Source: Geomonas ferrireducens
Lineage (GTDB): Bacteria; Desulfobacterota; Desulfuromonadia; Geobacterales; Geobacteraceae
Assembly (NCBI RefSeq): GCF_004917065.1
Contig: NZ_SSYA01000001.1
Coordinates: 1,930,161-1,994,160 of the forward strand
Direction: 5' to 3'
Length of the DNA stretch: 64,000 bases
This document shows, piece by piece, positions 16,629-25,297 of this stretch. The notes beneath the pieces are model-generated. The model saw only the letters and a list, made by a program, of their open reading frames with translations. It was not told the DNA's origin and made no database searches. How positions within the stretch are numbered: position 1 is the stretch's first letter; the number at the start of each line of letters is the position of its first letter. The position numbers and the translations under genes were made by a program.

Positions 16629-17804
16629 GTGGTCGGTTCGCACGAACTCCTGCGTGGGAAGAGGGTTGTTTTCGTCTTCGGAAGTCTCGATCTTGGCGGC
16701 GCCGAGCGGCGCGGTCTATTGTTGGCGGAGCACCTCCAAAAAAAAGTCGGGGCCGATGTTCGGGTGGTCGGGCTGAATGATACCCCCGGAAGGCTTTCCG
16801 CCCTGTGCGATCAGCTCGGCATCCCATGGAGCAGTGTCTCCTTTCACTGGGGATTGAGGCGTCGCGTTCCCTCCTTCCTGAGGGCGCTCCGGGCGATCCG
16901 CCGAACCAAGCCCGATGTCGTTCTTTCCTATACCCGTGTTCCCAACCTTGTCTGCGCCTGGGGGAAAAGGTGGCTCGGTACGAAACTCCTCGTGTGGAAC
17001 CAGGCCGACGAGGGTTTGCTGCTGAACGGTTCCGCGGCGTTTCGCCTTGCGGCTCAGGCGCCGGACTGCTTCATTTCCAATTCGAAGGGGGGGCGGGCTT
17101 TCCTGATCGACACCTACGGTATCTCCCAGGAAATGGTGCAGGTGGTGCCAAACGGCGTGGCGATGTCCGCGCCGCGGATTGGAAGGGATGCGTGGCGTCG
17201 GCAGTGGGGCGTCTCTTCGCAGGTGCCGGTCGTCGGCATGGTTGCCAACTTGAGCGTCTACAAGGATCACGACACCCTGATCAGGGCCTGGAGCAGGGTC
17301 GTTGCTGCCGGGTGGGAACACCCACCCGTGCTGGTGCTTGCCGGGCGGTGCGACGGTACCGAGCAGGGGCTGAAAAATCTTGCCGGCGCGTTGGGAATCT
17401 CCGAAGTGGTGAAGATCGTGGGGGCTGTCGACGATGTGCCCGGCCTTCTTCAGGCGCTCGATCTCTTCGCATACTCCTCAAAAAGCGAGGGGATCCCGAA
17501 CGGGGTGCTGGAGGCGATGGCATCGGGTTTGGGGGTGGTCGGCACCGATATCCCCGGCATCCGGGAGGCGATCGGCCCTGAGGGGGAGGCGTACCTCACC
17601 CCGGTAGGTGATGGCGACGCAATGGCCGAGCGGATAGTGGCGTTGCTGAGGGATGAGCCCTCCAGGCGGCGCCTGGGACAAGCCTTGCGGGAGCGGGTCG
17701 AGCAGAACTTCTCCCTTGACCTAATGTGCCGGAGTTCGGAGGAAATCATTTCCGGTGCATTTCTTGGATGCTTAAGTAAGGCTGCGGCCGTGGAGAACGG
17801 GTGA
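16629..17804 (+). CDS. Family 4 glycosyltransferase
   Basis: A 391-aa GT-B protein. The N-terminal VVFVFGSLDLGGAERRGLLL has the G-G-A-E-R pattern found in many GT4 enzymes. The donor half includes VVGMVANLSVYKDHDTLIRA, the SKSEGIPNGVLEAMASGLGV catalytic E-x7-E region and VVGTDIPGIRE. GTG 16629 begins two bases after the preceding stop and lacks a strong Shine-Dalgarno sequence, so re-initiation is likely. The 3' end overlaps the next start by GTGA. Confidence 0.9.
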   Translation: MVGSHELLRGKRVVFVFGSLDLGGAERRGLLLAEHLQKKVGADVRVVGLNDTPGRLSALCDQLGIPWSSVSFHWGLRRRVPSFLRALRAIRRTKPDVVLSYTRVPNLVCAWGKRWLGTKLLVWNQADEGLLLNGSAAFRLAAQAPDCFISNSKGGRAFLIDTYGISQEMVQVVPNGVAMSAPRIGRDAWRRQWGVSSQVPVVGMVANLSVYKDHDTLIRAWSRVVAAGWEHPPVLVLAGRCDGTEQGLKNLAGALGISEVVKIVGAVDDVPGLLQALDLFAYSSKSEGIPNGVLEAMASGLGVVGTDIPGIREAIGPEGEAYLTPVGDGDAMAERIVALLRDEPSRRRLGQALRERVEQNFSLDLMCRSSEEIISGAFLGCLSKAAAVENG

Positions 17805-18994
17805 ACATGACGCCCCTTGAAAAGGATATGTTAGCGGTGCGGTTGAACGAAAGCCGTTTCGTGCGGTGGGTTGCGGCTTTCGGCATGCTGCTTGGCAGGT
17901 TGCTCCCGGTCGGCAAGGGGGCTCCGCTGTTCTTCTTTTTCCCGTTCTTTCACGTGGGCGGCGCGGAAAAGGTGCATGCTGCGATCGTCAGATGCTTTGC
18001 TGCGGAACGGCCGTGGGTTTTTTTCACCAAGAAGTCCGCAAATGACGGCTTCCTTTCGTTGTTCGGAACGAATGCGCGGCTTTGCAACCTCTGGCGACTC
18101 CTGAAGTACGGGTACCCTCTCAGCGTCGGAATCATGGCAGGGTTCATCAACCGTCACCGCCGACCGGTGGTCTTCGGTTGTAACAGCCTCTTTTACTACC
18201 TGCTCCTTCCCTATCTGAAGAAGGAGGCCCGTTGCATCGACCTCATGCATGCCTTCGGCGGGGGCTCCGAGCATTTCAGCCTTCCTGCCGCGCAAAGGCT
18301 CGACGCACGGGTGGCCATCAACGCGAGGACCGTTGCGGATCTGAAGGCCCAATACCATGCGGAGGCGATGCCCGCTTCGTTGGCGGACCGGATCGTCCTG
18401 ATCGAAAACTGCGTGAAAGTGCCGGATGAACTGCCGCAGAAAGCGCGGGGTGAGAAGTTGAAGGCGCTTTACGTCGGCAGGGGATCTGAGGAAAAGAGGG
18501 TGCACCTGGTGGGGCGGATCGCGTCGCGCTGCCGGCAGCAAGGGATACCCGTTGAAGTCGTCATCGCAGGGGATGCCCTCCATGCGGTAGAGGAGCAGGA
18601 TCGCGCCAACTGCGTCTTCCTTGGCGAGATCTCCGATGAAGAGCAATTGCAGGCGGTGTACCGCGATGCGGACCTGCTTCTCCTCACCTCCAGCCGCGAA
18701 GGTTTCCCTATGGTCATCATGGAAGCCATGGCGTTCGGCGTGGTGCCCATCTCGACCGCGGTCGGGGGAATCCCCACCCACGTGCAATCAGGGACGAACG
18801 GTTGGCTCGTTCCCGATACCGCGGACGAAGAGGAGATCGTGGGCATGATGTGCCGGTTCGCGACCGCCATGTGCGAAGAGCGCGACTTGCTCGAGAAGCT
18901 GTCGCAAAACGCCTATGCATATGCAAAAGAGAAGTTCAGCGGGGAATCGTTTTGCGCCGCCTACCGCATGGTTCTTATGGGTGAAAGATGCTGA
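17801..18994 (+). CDS. Family 4 glycosyltransferase
   Basis: A 397-aa GT-B protein. After a basic and hydrophobic N-terminal stretch, FFPFFHVGGAEKVHAAIV is the G-G-A-E motif. The donor half holds LKALYVGRGSEEKRVHLVG and TSSREGFPMVIMEAMAFGVV (the E-x7-E type site). GTG 17801 overlaps the previous stop; ATG 17807 is an alternative start. Its end overlaps the next gene by several bases. It is part of an uninterrupted run of five coupled transferase genes. Confidence 0.9.
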   Translation: MNMTPLEKDMLAVRLNESRFVRWVAAFGMLLGRLLPVGKGAPLFFFFPFFHVGGAEKVHAAIVRCFAAERPWVFFTKKSANDGFLSLFGTNARLCNLWRLLKYGYPLSVGIMAGFINRHRRPVVFGCNSLFYYLLLPYLKKEARCIDLMHAFGGGSEHFSLPAAQRLDARVAINARTVADLKAQYHAEAMPASLADRIVLIENCVKVPDELPQKARGEKLKALYVGRGSEEKRVHLVGRIASRCRQQGIPVEVVIAGDALHAVEEQDRANCVFLGEISDEEQLQAVYRDADLLLLTSSREGFPMVIMEAMAFGVVPISTAVGGIPTHVQSGTNGWLVPDTADEEEIVGMMCRFATAMCEERDLLEKLSQNAYAYAKEKFSGESFCAAYRMVLMGERC

Positions 18995-19944
18995 TATCAA
19001 TCCTCGTACCCGTGTTCAACTGGGACATATCCCGGCTGATCAACTCCCTTTTGACAGAGATAGACGCAACTGCTCCAGAGGGAGTCGTCGAAGTGATCGT
19101 GGTTGACGACGCATCTACGGACGCTGCGCTTCTTTCGGCAAACAGCGCCTTTTTGAGCAGCCATTCCCGCCCCTTTTTAAGGTACCTTCCGGCCGAGCGA
19201 AACCTGGGGCGTGCCGGGGTGCGTAACCGGCTGGCCGCTGAAGCCGCCGGGCGTTTTCTTTTGTTCCTTGACTGCGACGTGCTCCCCGATTCCGCCTATT
19301 TCATCGGCAACTACCTCTCCTGTGCGGAGGCGGACAGCCATGACGTCGTATGCGGCGGCATAAGTTACCGCACAAGGGTGCTGTCCGGCACCGAGTTCGA
19401 CTACCACGCCTATCTCGGCAACCGAAAAGAGGTCAAGCCTGCAGCCCTGAGGAACCGTGAGCCGTGGCGCCACATTCTGACCTCGAACATCATGGTCAGG
19501 AAAAGCGTCTTTCAAGGCACCTCTTTCGACGAGCGCTTCATAGGCTACGGATATGAAGACATCGAGTGGGGAGTCCGGCTTTCGAAACGGTACCGGATCC
19601 TGCACATAGACAACACGGCTTCGCATCTCGGGCTGGCATCGAAGGCGACGGTCTACCAAAAGATGCGTGCCTCGGTGCGGAACTATCTGCTGCTCAGGGA
19701 GCTTTGCCCTGAGGCTTTCCATGCTTCGGCCGTCAGCAAGCTGGTTCGTTTGCTGGAATTCGTGCCGGCTCCGTTTCTTACGGCGGCGGATCGGCTGCTG
19801 AAAACGAGCTTCCTGGCGTCCCCTTTTAACAAGCTTTGCTTCGTCTTGTTTCAGCTTAATTTCGCCGTGTTGCTGGCGCATGCCCTGAAAAGGAGTGCGG
19901 CCGGGCTGCCGCCGCAGAACGCTGCCGCAGGAGGCGCACCTTGA
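18988..19944 (+). CDS. Family 2 glycosyltransferase
   Basis: A 318-aa GT-A transferase: MLISILVPVFNWDISRLI at the N-terminus, VIVVDDASTDAALL, the metal-binding FLDCDVLPDS and a late FIGYGYEDIEWGVRLSKR, the G-x-E-D-x-E-W signature of chondroitin-synthase-like/GT2 acceptor loops. ATG 18988 overlaps the preceding stop by 7 bases. It acts on an unknown acceptor in the cytoplasm or at the membrane face. Confidence 0.9.
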   Translation: MLISILVPVFNWDISRLINSLLTEIDATAPEGVVEVIVVDDASTDAALLSANSAFLSSHSRPFLRYLPAERNLGRAGVRNRLAAEAAGRFLLFLDCDVLPDSAYFIGNYLSCAEADSHDVVCGGISYRTRVLSGTEFDYHAYLGNRKEVKPAALRNREPWRHILTSNIMVRKSVFQGTSFDERFIGYGYEDIEWGVRLSKRYRILHIDNTASHLGLASKATVYQKMRASVRNYLLLRELCPEAFHASAVSKLVRLLEFVPAPFLTAADRLLKTSFLASPFNKLCFVLFQLNFAVLLAHALKRSAAGLPPQNAAAGGAP

Positions 19945-21170
19945 AGATCATCTTTTGGGCACCGTTCGGGATACGTCCCAAGGGGACCGTCATTGCACGC
20001 ATGGTCCCGCTGGCAGCTGAACTTCAGGCCTCGGGGCACGAAGTCGTCATCGTGGCGCCCCCGTACACCAACCCGGAAGACTCCGGGAAGACTGAGGTGG
20101 TCCGTGGGGTACGGCTTGTCAACGTCGACCTCGGACCGAAACACAAGGCCTTGGCCGCACCGTTTCTTGCCTGGCGCATGCTTCGGGTTGCGCTGAAGGA
20201 GAAGCCCGACCTCATCCATCTCTTCAAGCCGAAGGGATACGGGGGGATAGCGGCGGTGCTCCTCATTGCGCTGCAAACCCTCGGCATAAGGACTCCGCCG
20301 CTCTTTCTCGATACCGACGACTGGGAGGGAGAAGGCGGCATGAACGAGCTTCATGACTACGGCACCGTCGAAAAGCGCTTTTACCGCTTTCAAGAGCAGT
20401 GGATCACCCCTCGCGCCCTCGGGGTAACCGTCGCGAGCAGGGGGCTTGAGCAGTTGGTCGGTCAGATGGAGGTGCAGCCAGATCACCTGCTCTACCTGCC
20501 GAACTGCGTTGCCGCGGCGACGGGCGGTGACGGGCAGGCGGTTCGCGCCGGGCTCGGGATCGCGCCCGATGCCCCCGTCCTTTTGCTGTACACACGTTTT
20601 TTCGAGTTCAGCCAGGAGAAGCTGCATTTCATCTTCGCCGAGATCCACAGGCAGGTAGCCGGGGTCCGCTTTCTGGTCGTGGGGAAGGGGAGACGTGGGG
20701 AGGAGGATCTGCTGCTGCAATCGGCCAGAGAGTCTGGTTTCGATGCCGCCCTGGTGATGGCAGGGTGGATTGCTCCTGAAGCCATACCTGATTATCTTGC
20801 GGCAGCGAACGTCGCCGTCTATCCGTTTGCCGATACGCTGGTCAACCGTTGCAAGTGCCCGGCGAAGCTGACGGAGATCCTTTTGGCGCAGGTTCCGGTT
20901 GTGGCAGACCGGGTGGGGCAAATCTCCGAGTATATCGATGACGGCAGGTCAGGGATTCTCTGTGATCCTGACGATTGGCGTCAAATGGTCGACCGCGTTG
21001 TCGAGTTGCTTAAAACCCCGGCGCTGCAGCAAAGGCTTGGTGGGGCCGGATGTGCACATCTTCAGGAAAACTTCAACTGGAAAGCGGCCGCCGGAGCCCT
21101 CCACCGGTTTTATCTGTCCACGCTGCAAGGCGGCTCACCGGCACCGGCACATCCCCAAGGGAGGGGATGA
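19941..21170 (+). CDS. Family 4 glycosyltransferase
   Basis: A 409-aa GT-B protein. The start MKIIFWAPFGIRPKGTVIAR and the APPYTNPEDSGKTE segment resemble GT4 acceptor domains. DTDDWEGEGGMNELHDYG is an unusual acidic loop near residue 120. The donor half contains LLLYTRFFEFSQEKLHFIF and a C-terminal KCPAKLTEILLAQVPVV region. TTG 19941 overlaps the previous stop by TTGA. It is the last transferase of the coupled run; a gap with a candidate promoter follows. Confidence 0.88.
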   Translation: MKIIFWAPFGIRPKGTVIARMVPLAAELQASGHEVVIVAPPYTNPEDSGKTEVVRGVRLVNVDLGPKHKALAAPFLAWRMLRVALKEKPDLIHLFKPKGYGGIAAVLLIALQTLGIRTPPLFLDTDDWEGEGGMNELHDYGTVEKRFYRFQEQWITPRALGVTVASRGLEQLVGQMEVQPDHLLYLPNCVAAATGGDGQAVRAGLGIAPDAPVLLLYTRFFEFSQEKLHFIFAEIHRQVAGVRFLVVGKGRRGEEDLLLQSARESGFDAALVMAGWIAPEAIPDYLAAANVAVYPFADTLVNRCKCPAKLTEILLAQVPVVADRVGQISEYIDDGRSGILCDPDDWRQMVDRVVELLKTPALQQRLGGAGCAHLQENFNWKAAAGALHRFYLSTLQGGSPAPAHPQGRG

Positions 21171-21188
21171 CTGAACCTGCCTTAACAA

Positions 21189-21217
21189 TTGCACAAATTT
21201 GCAAATGTGTGGATAAT
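21189..21217 (+). promoter_or_regulatory. Candidate sigma70 promoter of the YfhO-family gene
   Basis: TTGCAC (21189-21194), a 17-base spacer and GATAAT (21212-21217) lie in the 118-base gap after the last glycosyltransferase. The surrounding sequence is a loose dyad (GCACAAATTTGCAAATGTG). The leader would be about 65 bases. Confidence 0.45.
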
Positions 21218-21288
21218 GCGACGCTGGCTACGGTCTCTCAACAAAAGGTGAGGCCGATTTTTGCCTTGATCATGGAGTGTAAATCGCG

Positions 21289-23754
21289 ATGACCGCCCGC
21301 AAGAAAGATCTGCTCATTCTCTCAGGACTCCTGGCAGTTCTCTTGATCCTTTTTTCAAAGATCCTCTTCACCACGCAGATAATCCGAGCTCCGGATATCC
21401 TCAACGAGTTCTACTGGGGGGTGAAGGATTTCGGCAACAGGCCGTTTTGGTCCATCTTCAGGGTTGACCTCTCCAGCGCCGGGTGGAATCCGTTCATAAA
21501 CTCCGGACACACCAACGAAGGGGGGATGGCCTCGGAGCAGTTCCTCTTTTTCCGCAACCTCGTCTTCTGGATTTTCCCTGCTCCGGCCAACGTGGCGTGG
21601 TACATCGTGCTTCAGCTTTTCATCGGCGCAGCCGGTGTCTACTGCTTTTGCAGGCTCCTCGGTGTCGGGGTGTGGGGGGCGTTGGTTGGTGGGCTCGTCT
21701 TTGCGGTCGCACCGGAAAACGCTTCTTTGATCAACGCCGGGCACGTGATGAAGATCGCAACCATCACGTTTGCCCCTTGGGCTTTTTACTTCCTGGAAAA
21801 AGGCTTCAGGACGAAACGACTTTTCTACTTCCTCACGACGGCCTTCGTTCTGGCGTACCAGTTCTTCCACACCCACTGGCAGATCGCCTACTACACCTGT
21901 CTCGCCGTCGGGGTCTACGGCATAGCGCGCTCGCTTTTGGTAGTTTACGGCGACCAAGGGGGGCAGAAGGAGTTCCGTCGCCTGTTGGCCTTGAACCTGG
22001 CGCTGCTTTTCTTTTTTCTCACCACCGTGGCGATGTCGCTGGTCCCCCTGACCAACTGGTCCAAGGAGACCAACCGTGGCGTCAACAGCGGAGCGAACGT
22101 TGCCGCTTCGGCGGGGCAGGCCGAGGCGAAGGGTGGACTCGCGCGCGAGGAGGCGATGTCCTGGTCCATGCCGCCGGAGGAGGCGGCCGCCTTCATCATC
22201 CCCGGCTTCTTCGGATTTTCGCGCCAGGAGGCGGGGCCGAACCCTGCCAACATCGACTCCTACTACTGGGGGAGGATGAACTTCACCCAGACGGTGAGCT
22301 ACATGGGGCTTCTCCCTTGGCTGCTGCTCCCATTGCCGCTCATCTTCCGGCGTGACCGCTACACCTGGCTCGCGCTCTCGGCGGTCGTCGTCGGCATCCT
22401 GTTTTCCATGGGGAAATACACCCCTTTCTACAACCTGCTCTTCGACTACTTCCCGGGGATCAACCGTTTCCGGGTGCCCAAGATGATCATGTTCATCCCG
22501 GTGCTGGGGCTTGGTGTCCTCTCCGCCTTCGGCCTCGACCTGCTGCTCGATCCCGCGGTCCGCTCCCGGCGTGAATTCAAGCATTACGTCGCCGGGGTGA
22601 TCATGCTTCCCCTGCTTTTGCTGGTGCTCGCGGTGGTTGAGCTTGCCACCGGCAACTTCTGGGTGAACCACTTCATCGACATCCTGGCGCGCCCCACCCG
22701 CTACGAAGCGCAGAGCCAGCAGCTCGTGCTGCAGCGCTGGCGCAACATCGTTACCGAGACCTGGATCGCCGCGGGGCTTTCGACCCTCTTTGCCGTCGCC
22801 TTCTTCCTCTACCATCGCGGCAAGCTGGCCGCCAAGGTGCTCCCCTTCGTGCTGATCGGGCTCTTCCTGCTCGACACCGGGCGGGTGAACGCGAAGTTTT
22901 TATTCCTGGTGGACGAGCCGCATCGTGAGGCGACCGCGAAGGCGCCGGAGATCGCCTACGTGAAGGGAGCGGGGACCGAGTACCGTACCCTGCCGCTTGG
23001 CGGCGATCCCATGCCGTATGCCGCCGCCGGCGTTCCGGTGATGTTCACCTCGAATGCGGTGCAGCAGCGTCGCTGGCAGGAGTACCTCGACAACTTCAAC
23101 CTGATCTCCGGGATGCCCGACATCCTCAACGTGAAGTATCTCGTGCTGTCCAAAGATCAGCTCGAACAGGACAAGGCGGGGCTCTCTGCGAAGTACCGTC
23201 CCGTATATACAACCCCCGCCGGGCTGGTTGTCCTTGAGAACCCGACCGTGCTCCCGAAGGCGTGGCTTGCGCCGGTGGCACTCCAGGTCGAAAAGCCGGA
23301 AGAGATGCTGGCCGCGCTGCAAAGCCCGCAGTTCAACCCGCGCACCATGGCCCTCGTGGAGACGCCTCCTCCCATTGCCGTCGCCAGGGATCCGAAATGG
23401 AACGCCCCTGCCGACGCGGCCGGGCAGGCGCGCGTCACCAGGTACGAGGCCGAGCGGATCGATGTCGACGCGGCGGTGAAGCTGAATTCGATGCTGGTGT
23501 TGGGGGAGAAGTACTACAGGGGGTGGAAGGCGACCGTCGACGGCAAGGCGTCCGAGATCTACCCGGTGGACCATGTCCTGCGCGGCATCTACCTGACCCC
23601 CGGTTCGCACAAGGTGGAGTTCGTCTTCGATCCCACCCCGTTCAAGGTCGGCAAGTACCTGACCCTCGTCTCCTTCGCGATCTTCGCGCTCTTCCTCGGC
23701 CGCGAGGTATGGTTGAGAAAAACGGAAGGCGAGGCTAAAAGCGGAAAGGCTTAA
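21289..23754 (+). CDS. YfhO-family polytopic membrane protein
   Basis: An 821-aa protein with about a dozen TM segments in its first 590 residues and a soluble C-terminal domain, then a final TM near residue 795. YfhO relatives have the architecture of lipid-dependent GT-C sugar transferases and are implicated in glycosylating surface polymers. The first periplasmic loop region carries acidic residues, as GT-C enzymes need. DYFPGINRFRVPKMIMFIPV is a well conserved YfhO stretch. ATG 21289 has GGAG 11 bases upstream. The stop codon and last few codons coincide with the left border of a palindromic repeat. It closes the polysaccharide locus and may transfer or modify the glycan outside the membrane. 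Confidence 0.85.
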   Translation: MTARKKDLLILSGLLAVLLILFSKILFTTQIIRAPDILNEFYWGVKDFGNRPFWSIFRVDLSSAGWNPFINSGHTNEGGMASEQFLFFRNLVFWIFPAPANVAWYIVLQLFIGAAGVYCFCRLLGVGVWGALVGGLVFAVAPENASLINAGHVMKIATITFAPWAFYFLEKGFRTKRLFYFLTTAFVLAYQFFHTHWQIAYYTCLAVGVYGIARSLLVVYGDQGGQKEFRRLLALNLALLFFFLTTVAMSLVPLTNWSKETNRGVNSGANVAASAGQAEAKGGLAREEAMSWSMPPEEAAAFIIPGFFGFSRQEAGPNPANIDSYYWGRMNFTQTVSYMGLLPWLLLPLPLIFRRDRYTWLALSAVVVGILFSMGKYTPFYNLLFDYFPGINRFRVPKMIMFIPVLGLGVLSAFGLDLLLDPAVRSRREFKHYVAGVIMLPLLLLVLAVVELATGNFWVNHFIDILARPTRYEAQSQQLVLQRWRNIVTETWIAAGLSTLFAVAFFLYHRGKLAAKVLPFVLIGLFLLDTGRVNAKFLFLVDEPHREATAKAPEIAYVKGAGTEYRTLPLGGDPMPYAAAGVPVMFTSNAVQQRRWQEYLDNFNLISGMPDILNVKYLVLSKDQLEQDKAGLSAKYRPVYTTPAGLVVLENPTVLPKAWLAPVALQVEKPEEMLAALQSPQFNPRTMALVETPPPIAVARDPKWNAPADAAGQARVTRYEAERIDVDAAVKLNSMLVLGEKYYRGWKATVDGKASEIYPVDHVLRGIYLTPGSHKVEFVFDPTPFKVGKYLTLVSFAIFALFLGREVWLRKTEGEAKSGKA

Positions 23755-23869
23755 CGCAAAGACGCCAAGGCGCGGAGACGCAAAGAAAGCAGGAGGGGTA
23801 AAACCTCGTAGAACCATTCTTTTGGTTTCAGCTTTGCGCCTTTGCGGCTCTGCGACTTTGCGTTGAAGC
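23745..23869. repeat. Palindromic repeat, AACGCAAAGACGCC family, copy 1
   Basis: The left arm (about 23753-23785, AACGCAAAGACGCCAAGGCG at its start) and right arm (about 23831-23864, ending TGCGACTTTGCGTT) are inverse complements with scattered mismatches around a 45-base centre. The border sequence GGAAAGGCTTAACGC also occurs at copy 2, which shows that the element begins inside the 3' end of the YfhO gene. Confidence 0.88.
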
Positions 23870-23882
23870 ATTTGATTCGGAA

Positions 23883-23921
23883 AGGCCCAACGCAAAGACG
23901 CCAAGGCGCGGAGACGCAAAG
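23883..23921. repeat. Lone left arm of the AACGCAAAGACGCC family
   Basis: The arm 23889-23921 is identical to the left arm of copy 1 for more than 30 bases and has the same kind of leading border (GGAAAGGCCC). No right arm follows before the GxxExxY gene. The nearest matching right arm is at about 24472-24503, on the far side of that gene. Confidence 0.85.
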
Positions 23922-23994
23922 ATAAAAAAATGAAGTGAAGTCTTTTCCGGCTATGCTCTTCTTGCCTTATCGATTTCAGGCTTGGAGGTGCGGG

Positions 23995-24375
23995 ATGACG
24001 GAAAATGAACTAAGCACGCATATCGTCGATTGCGCCGTCGAAGTTCATAGAAATCTCGGCGGCCCTGGTCTTTTAGAAAGTGTGTACGAGGAGTCTCTGG
24101 CCTGGGAGTTGAACCAGCGTGGCTTTGCGGTGGGAAGGCAGATGGCTGTACCGGTCACCTATAAGGGGCATCAACTGTCAGTCCCGCTGCGGCTGGATCT
24201 CTTAGTAGGGAACATGGTTGTAGTTGAAGTGAAGGCCGTGACTCAATACAACCAAATCTTTGAGTCGCAGGCGCTAACCTATCTGCGCATGCTTAATCTG
24301 AAACTGGCGCTGGTAATAAATTTTGGTGAAAAGCTCGTCAAAAACGGAATTCACAGAGTTGTGAATGGTTTGTGA
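23995..24375 (+). CDS. GxxExxY protein, predicted PD-(D/E)XK-type nuclease
   Basis: A 126-aa protein. It carries the family-defining G-x-x-E-x-x-Y as GLLESVY near residue 24. The stretch RLDLLVGNMVVVEVKAV near residues 66-82 has the D...E-V-K spacing of a PD-(D/E)XK nuclease core. A downstream Q near SQALTYLRML fits the same fold. The function of the family is unproven. ATG 23995 is chosen because GGAGGTG lies 5-8 bases upstream. The gene is bracketed by copies of the AACGCAAAG palindrome, unlike any other gene in the window, which suggests it travels or acts with that repeat. Confidence 0.85.
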   Translation: MTENELSTHIVDCAVEVHRNLGGPGLLESVYEESLAWELNQRGFAVGRQMAVPVTYKGHQLSVPLRLDLLVGNMVVVEVKAVTQYNQIFESQALTYLRMLNLKLALVINFGEKLVKNGIHRVVNGL

Positions 24376-24384
24376 CGAAAAGCG

Positions 24385-24510
24385 AAAAGGCTTAACGCAA
24401 AGACGCCAAGGCGCGGAGGCGCAGAGAAGACAGGTGAAAAGCAAGGGTAGAACCGCTCTCCACGGTTTTAACTTTGCGCCTTTGCGGCTTTGCGTCTTTG
24501 CGTTGAAGCT
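24385..24510. repeat. Palindromic repeat, AACGCAAAGACGCC family, copy 2
   Basis: The left arm is 24393-24425 and the right arm about 24472-24503 (ends GCGTCTTTGCGTT). It begins with GCGAAAAGGCTTAACGC, nearly the same border as copy 1, and its right border TTGAAGC also matches copy 1. It lies 10-20 bases after the GxxExxY stop and runs to just before the methyltransferase start, leaving that gene without a clear ribosome binding site. Confidence 0.88.
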
Positions 24511-24523
24511 TTTGGGATTTTGA

Positions 24524-25297
24524 ATGTTGAACCTCGACACTGAGATGGAAACCCTGGACGAGCTGTCCGGGTATGACCTGCGCATCATACAGCCGCGCCA
24601 CGGCTACCGGTTCTCGGTGGACCCGCTGCTTTTGGCTGACTTCGCCGGGGTGCGCCAGGGGGAACGCTGCGCGGACCTGGGGACCGGTTGCGGTGTGATC
24701 GCGCTGCTTTTGGCTCGCATGGCGGAAGGCGCATCGGTTACCGCGGTGGAGTTCCAGCAGGTGATGGCGGGGATCGCGCATCGCAACGTGCGCCTGAACG
24801 GGCTCGCCGAACGCGTCGATGTCGTAGAGGAGGACATCGTTTCGCTGAAGGCGCATTTCCCGGTGGACAGTTTCGATCTGGTGGTCTCGAACCCTCCCTA
24901 CCGCCGCCCTGGAACGGGGAAGGTGAGTCCGAGAAGGGGACGCGACGAGGCGCGCCACGAGACGAGCGCGACGCTTTCCGATTTCCTGGCCGCGGCCAAA
25001 TACCTGGTGAAGCCTTCGGGAAGGATCTGCCTCATCTACCACACCTGCCGCCTGGCGGAACTGATGGCGCAGGCGGCGGTGCAGAAGCTGGCACCCTTGC
25101 GGCTGCGCATGGTGCACGGCAACACGCGGATGGATGCCCGCATGTTCATGATCGAGTTGGCAAAGGGGAGGACGGGCGAGCTGAAGGTGGAGCCGCCGCT
25201 CTTCGTGCGCGGCGAGGAGGGTGGCTACTCCGAGGAAAAGCTTAAAATCTATAAGCTTCAACGCAAAGACGCGGAGCCGCAAAGCCGCAAAGACTGA
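24524..25297 (+). CDS. tRNA1(Val) adenine-N6 methyltransferase-like protein
   Basis: A 257-aa SAM-dependent methyltransferase of the TrmN6/YfiC type, which would methylate an adenine in tRNA. The N-terminus has QPRHGYRFSVDPLLLADF. The SAM loop is ADLGTGCGVIALLLAR (about residues 49-64), and the N6-adenine catalytic motif is NPPY in VVSNPPYRRPG (about 124). The start is ATG 24524 or the in-frame ATG 24545; neither has a good Shine-Dalgarno sequence. The last twelve residues (QRKDAEPQSRKD) are encoded by the left arm of the next palindromic repeat, so the original C-terminus was probably near the EEKLKI segment. Confidence 0.85.
   Translation: MLNLDTEMETLDELSGYDLRIIQPRHGYRFSVDPLLLADFAGVRQGERCADLGTGCGVIALLLARMAEGASVTAVEFQQVMAGIAHRNVRLNGLAERVDVVEEDIVSLKAHFPVDSFDLVVSNPPYRRPGTGKVSPRRGRDEARHETSATLSDFLAAAKYLVKPSGRICLIYHTCRLAELMAQAAVQKLAPLRLRMVHGNTRMDARMFMIELAKGRTGELKVEPPLFVRGEEGGYSEEKLKIYKLQRKDAEPQSRKD

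Noticed and set aside
21171-21288. Small coding frame in the gap before the YfhO-family gene
   Set aside because: The frame continuing from 21050 lacks a ribosome site and overlaps the glycosyltransferase end; the gap looks like a promoter region.
21355-22815. Long minus-strand frame (486 codons) opposite the YfhO-family gene
   Set aside because: Composition is the charged, His/Arg/Glu-rich pattern of an antisense shadow, and the plus-strand product is a coherent membrane protein.
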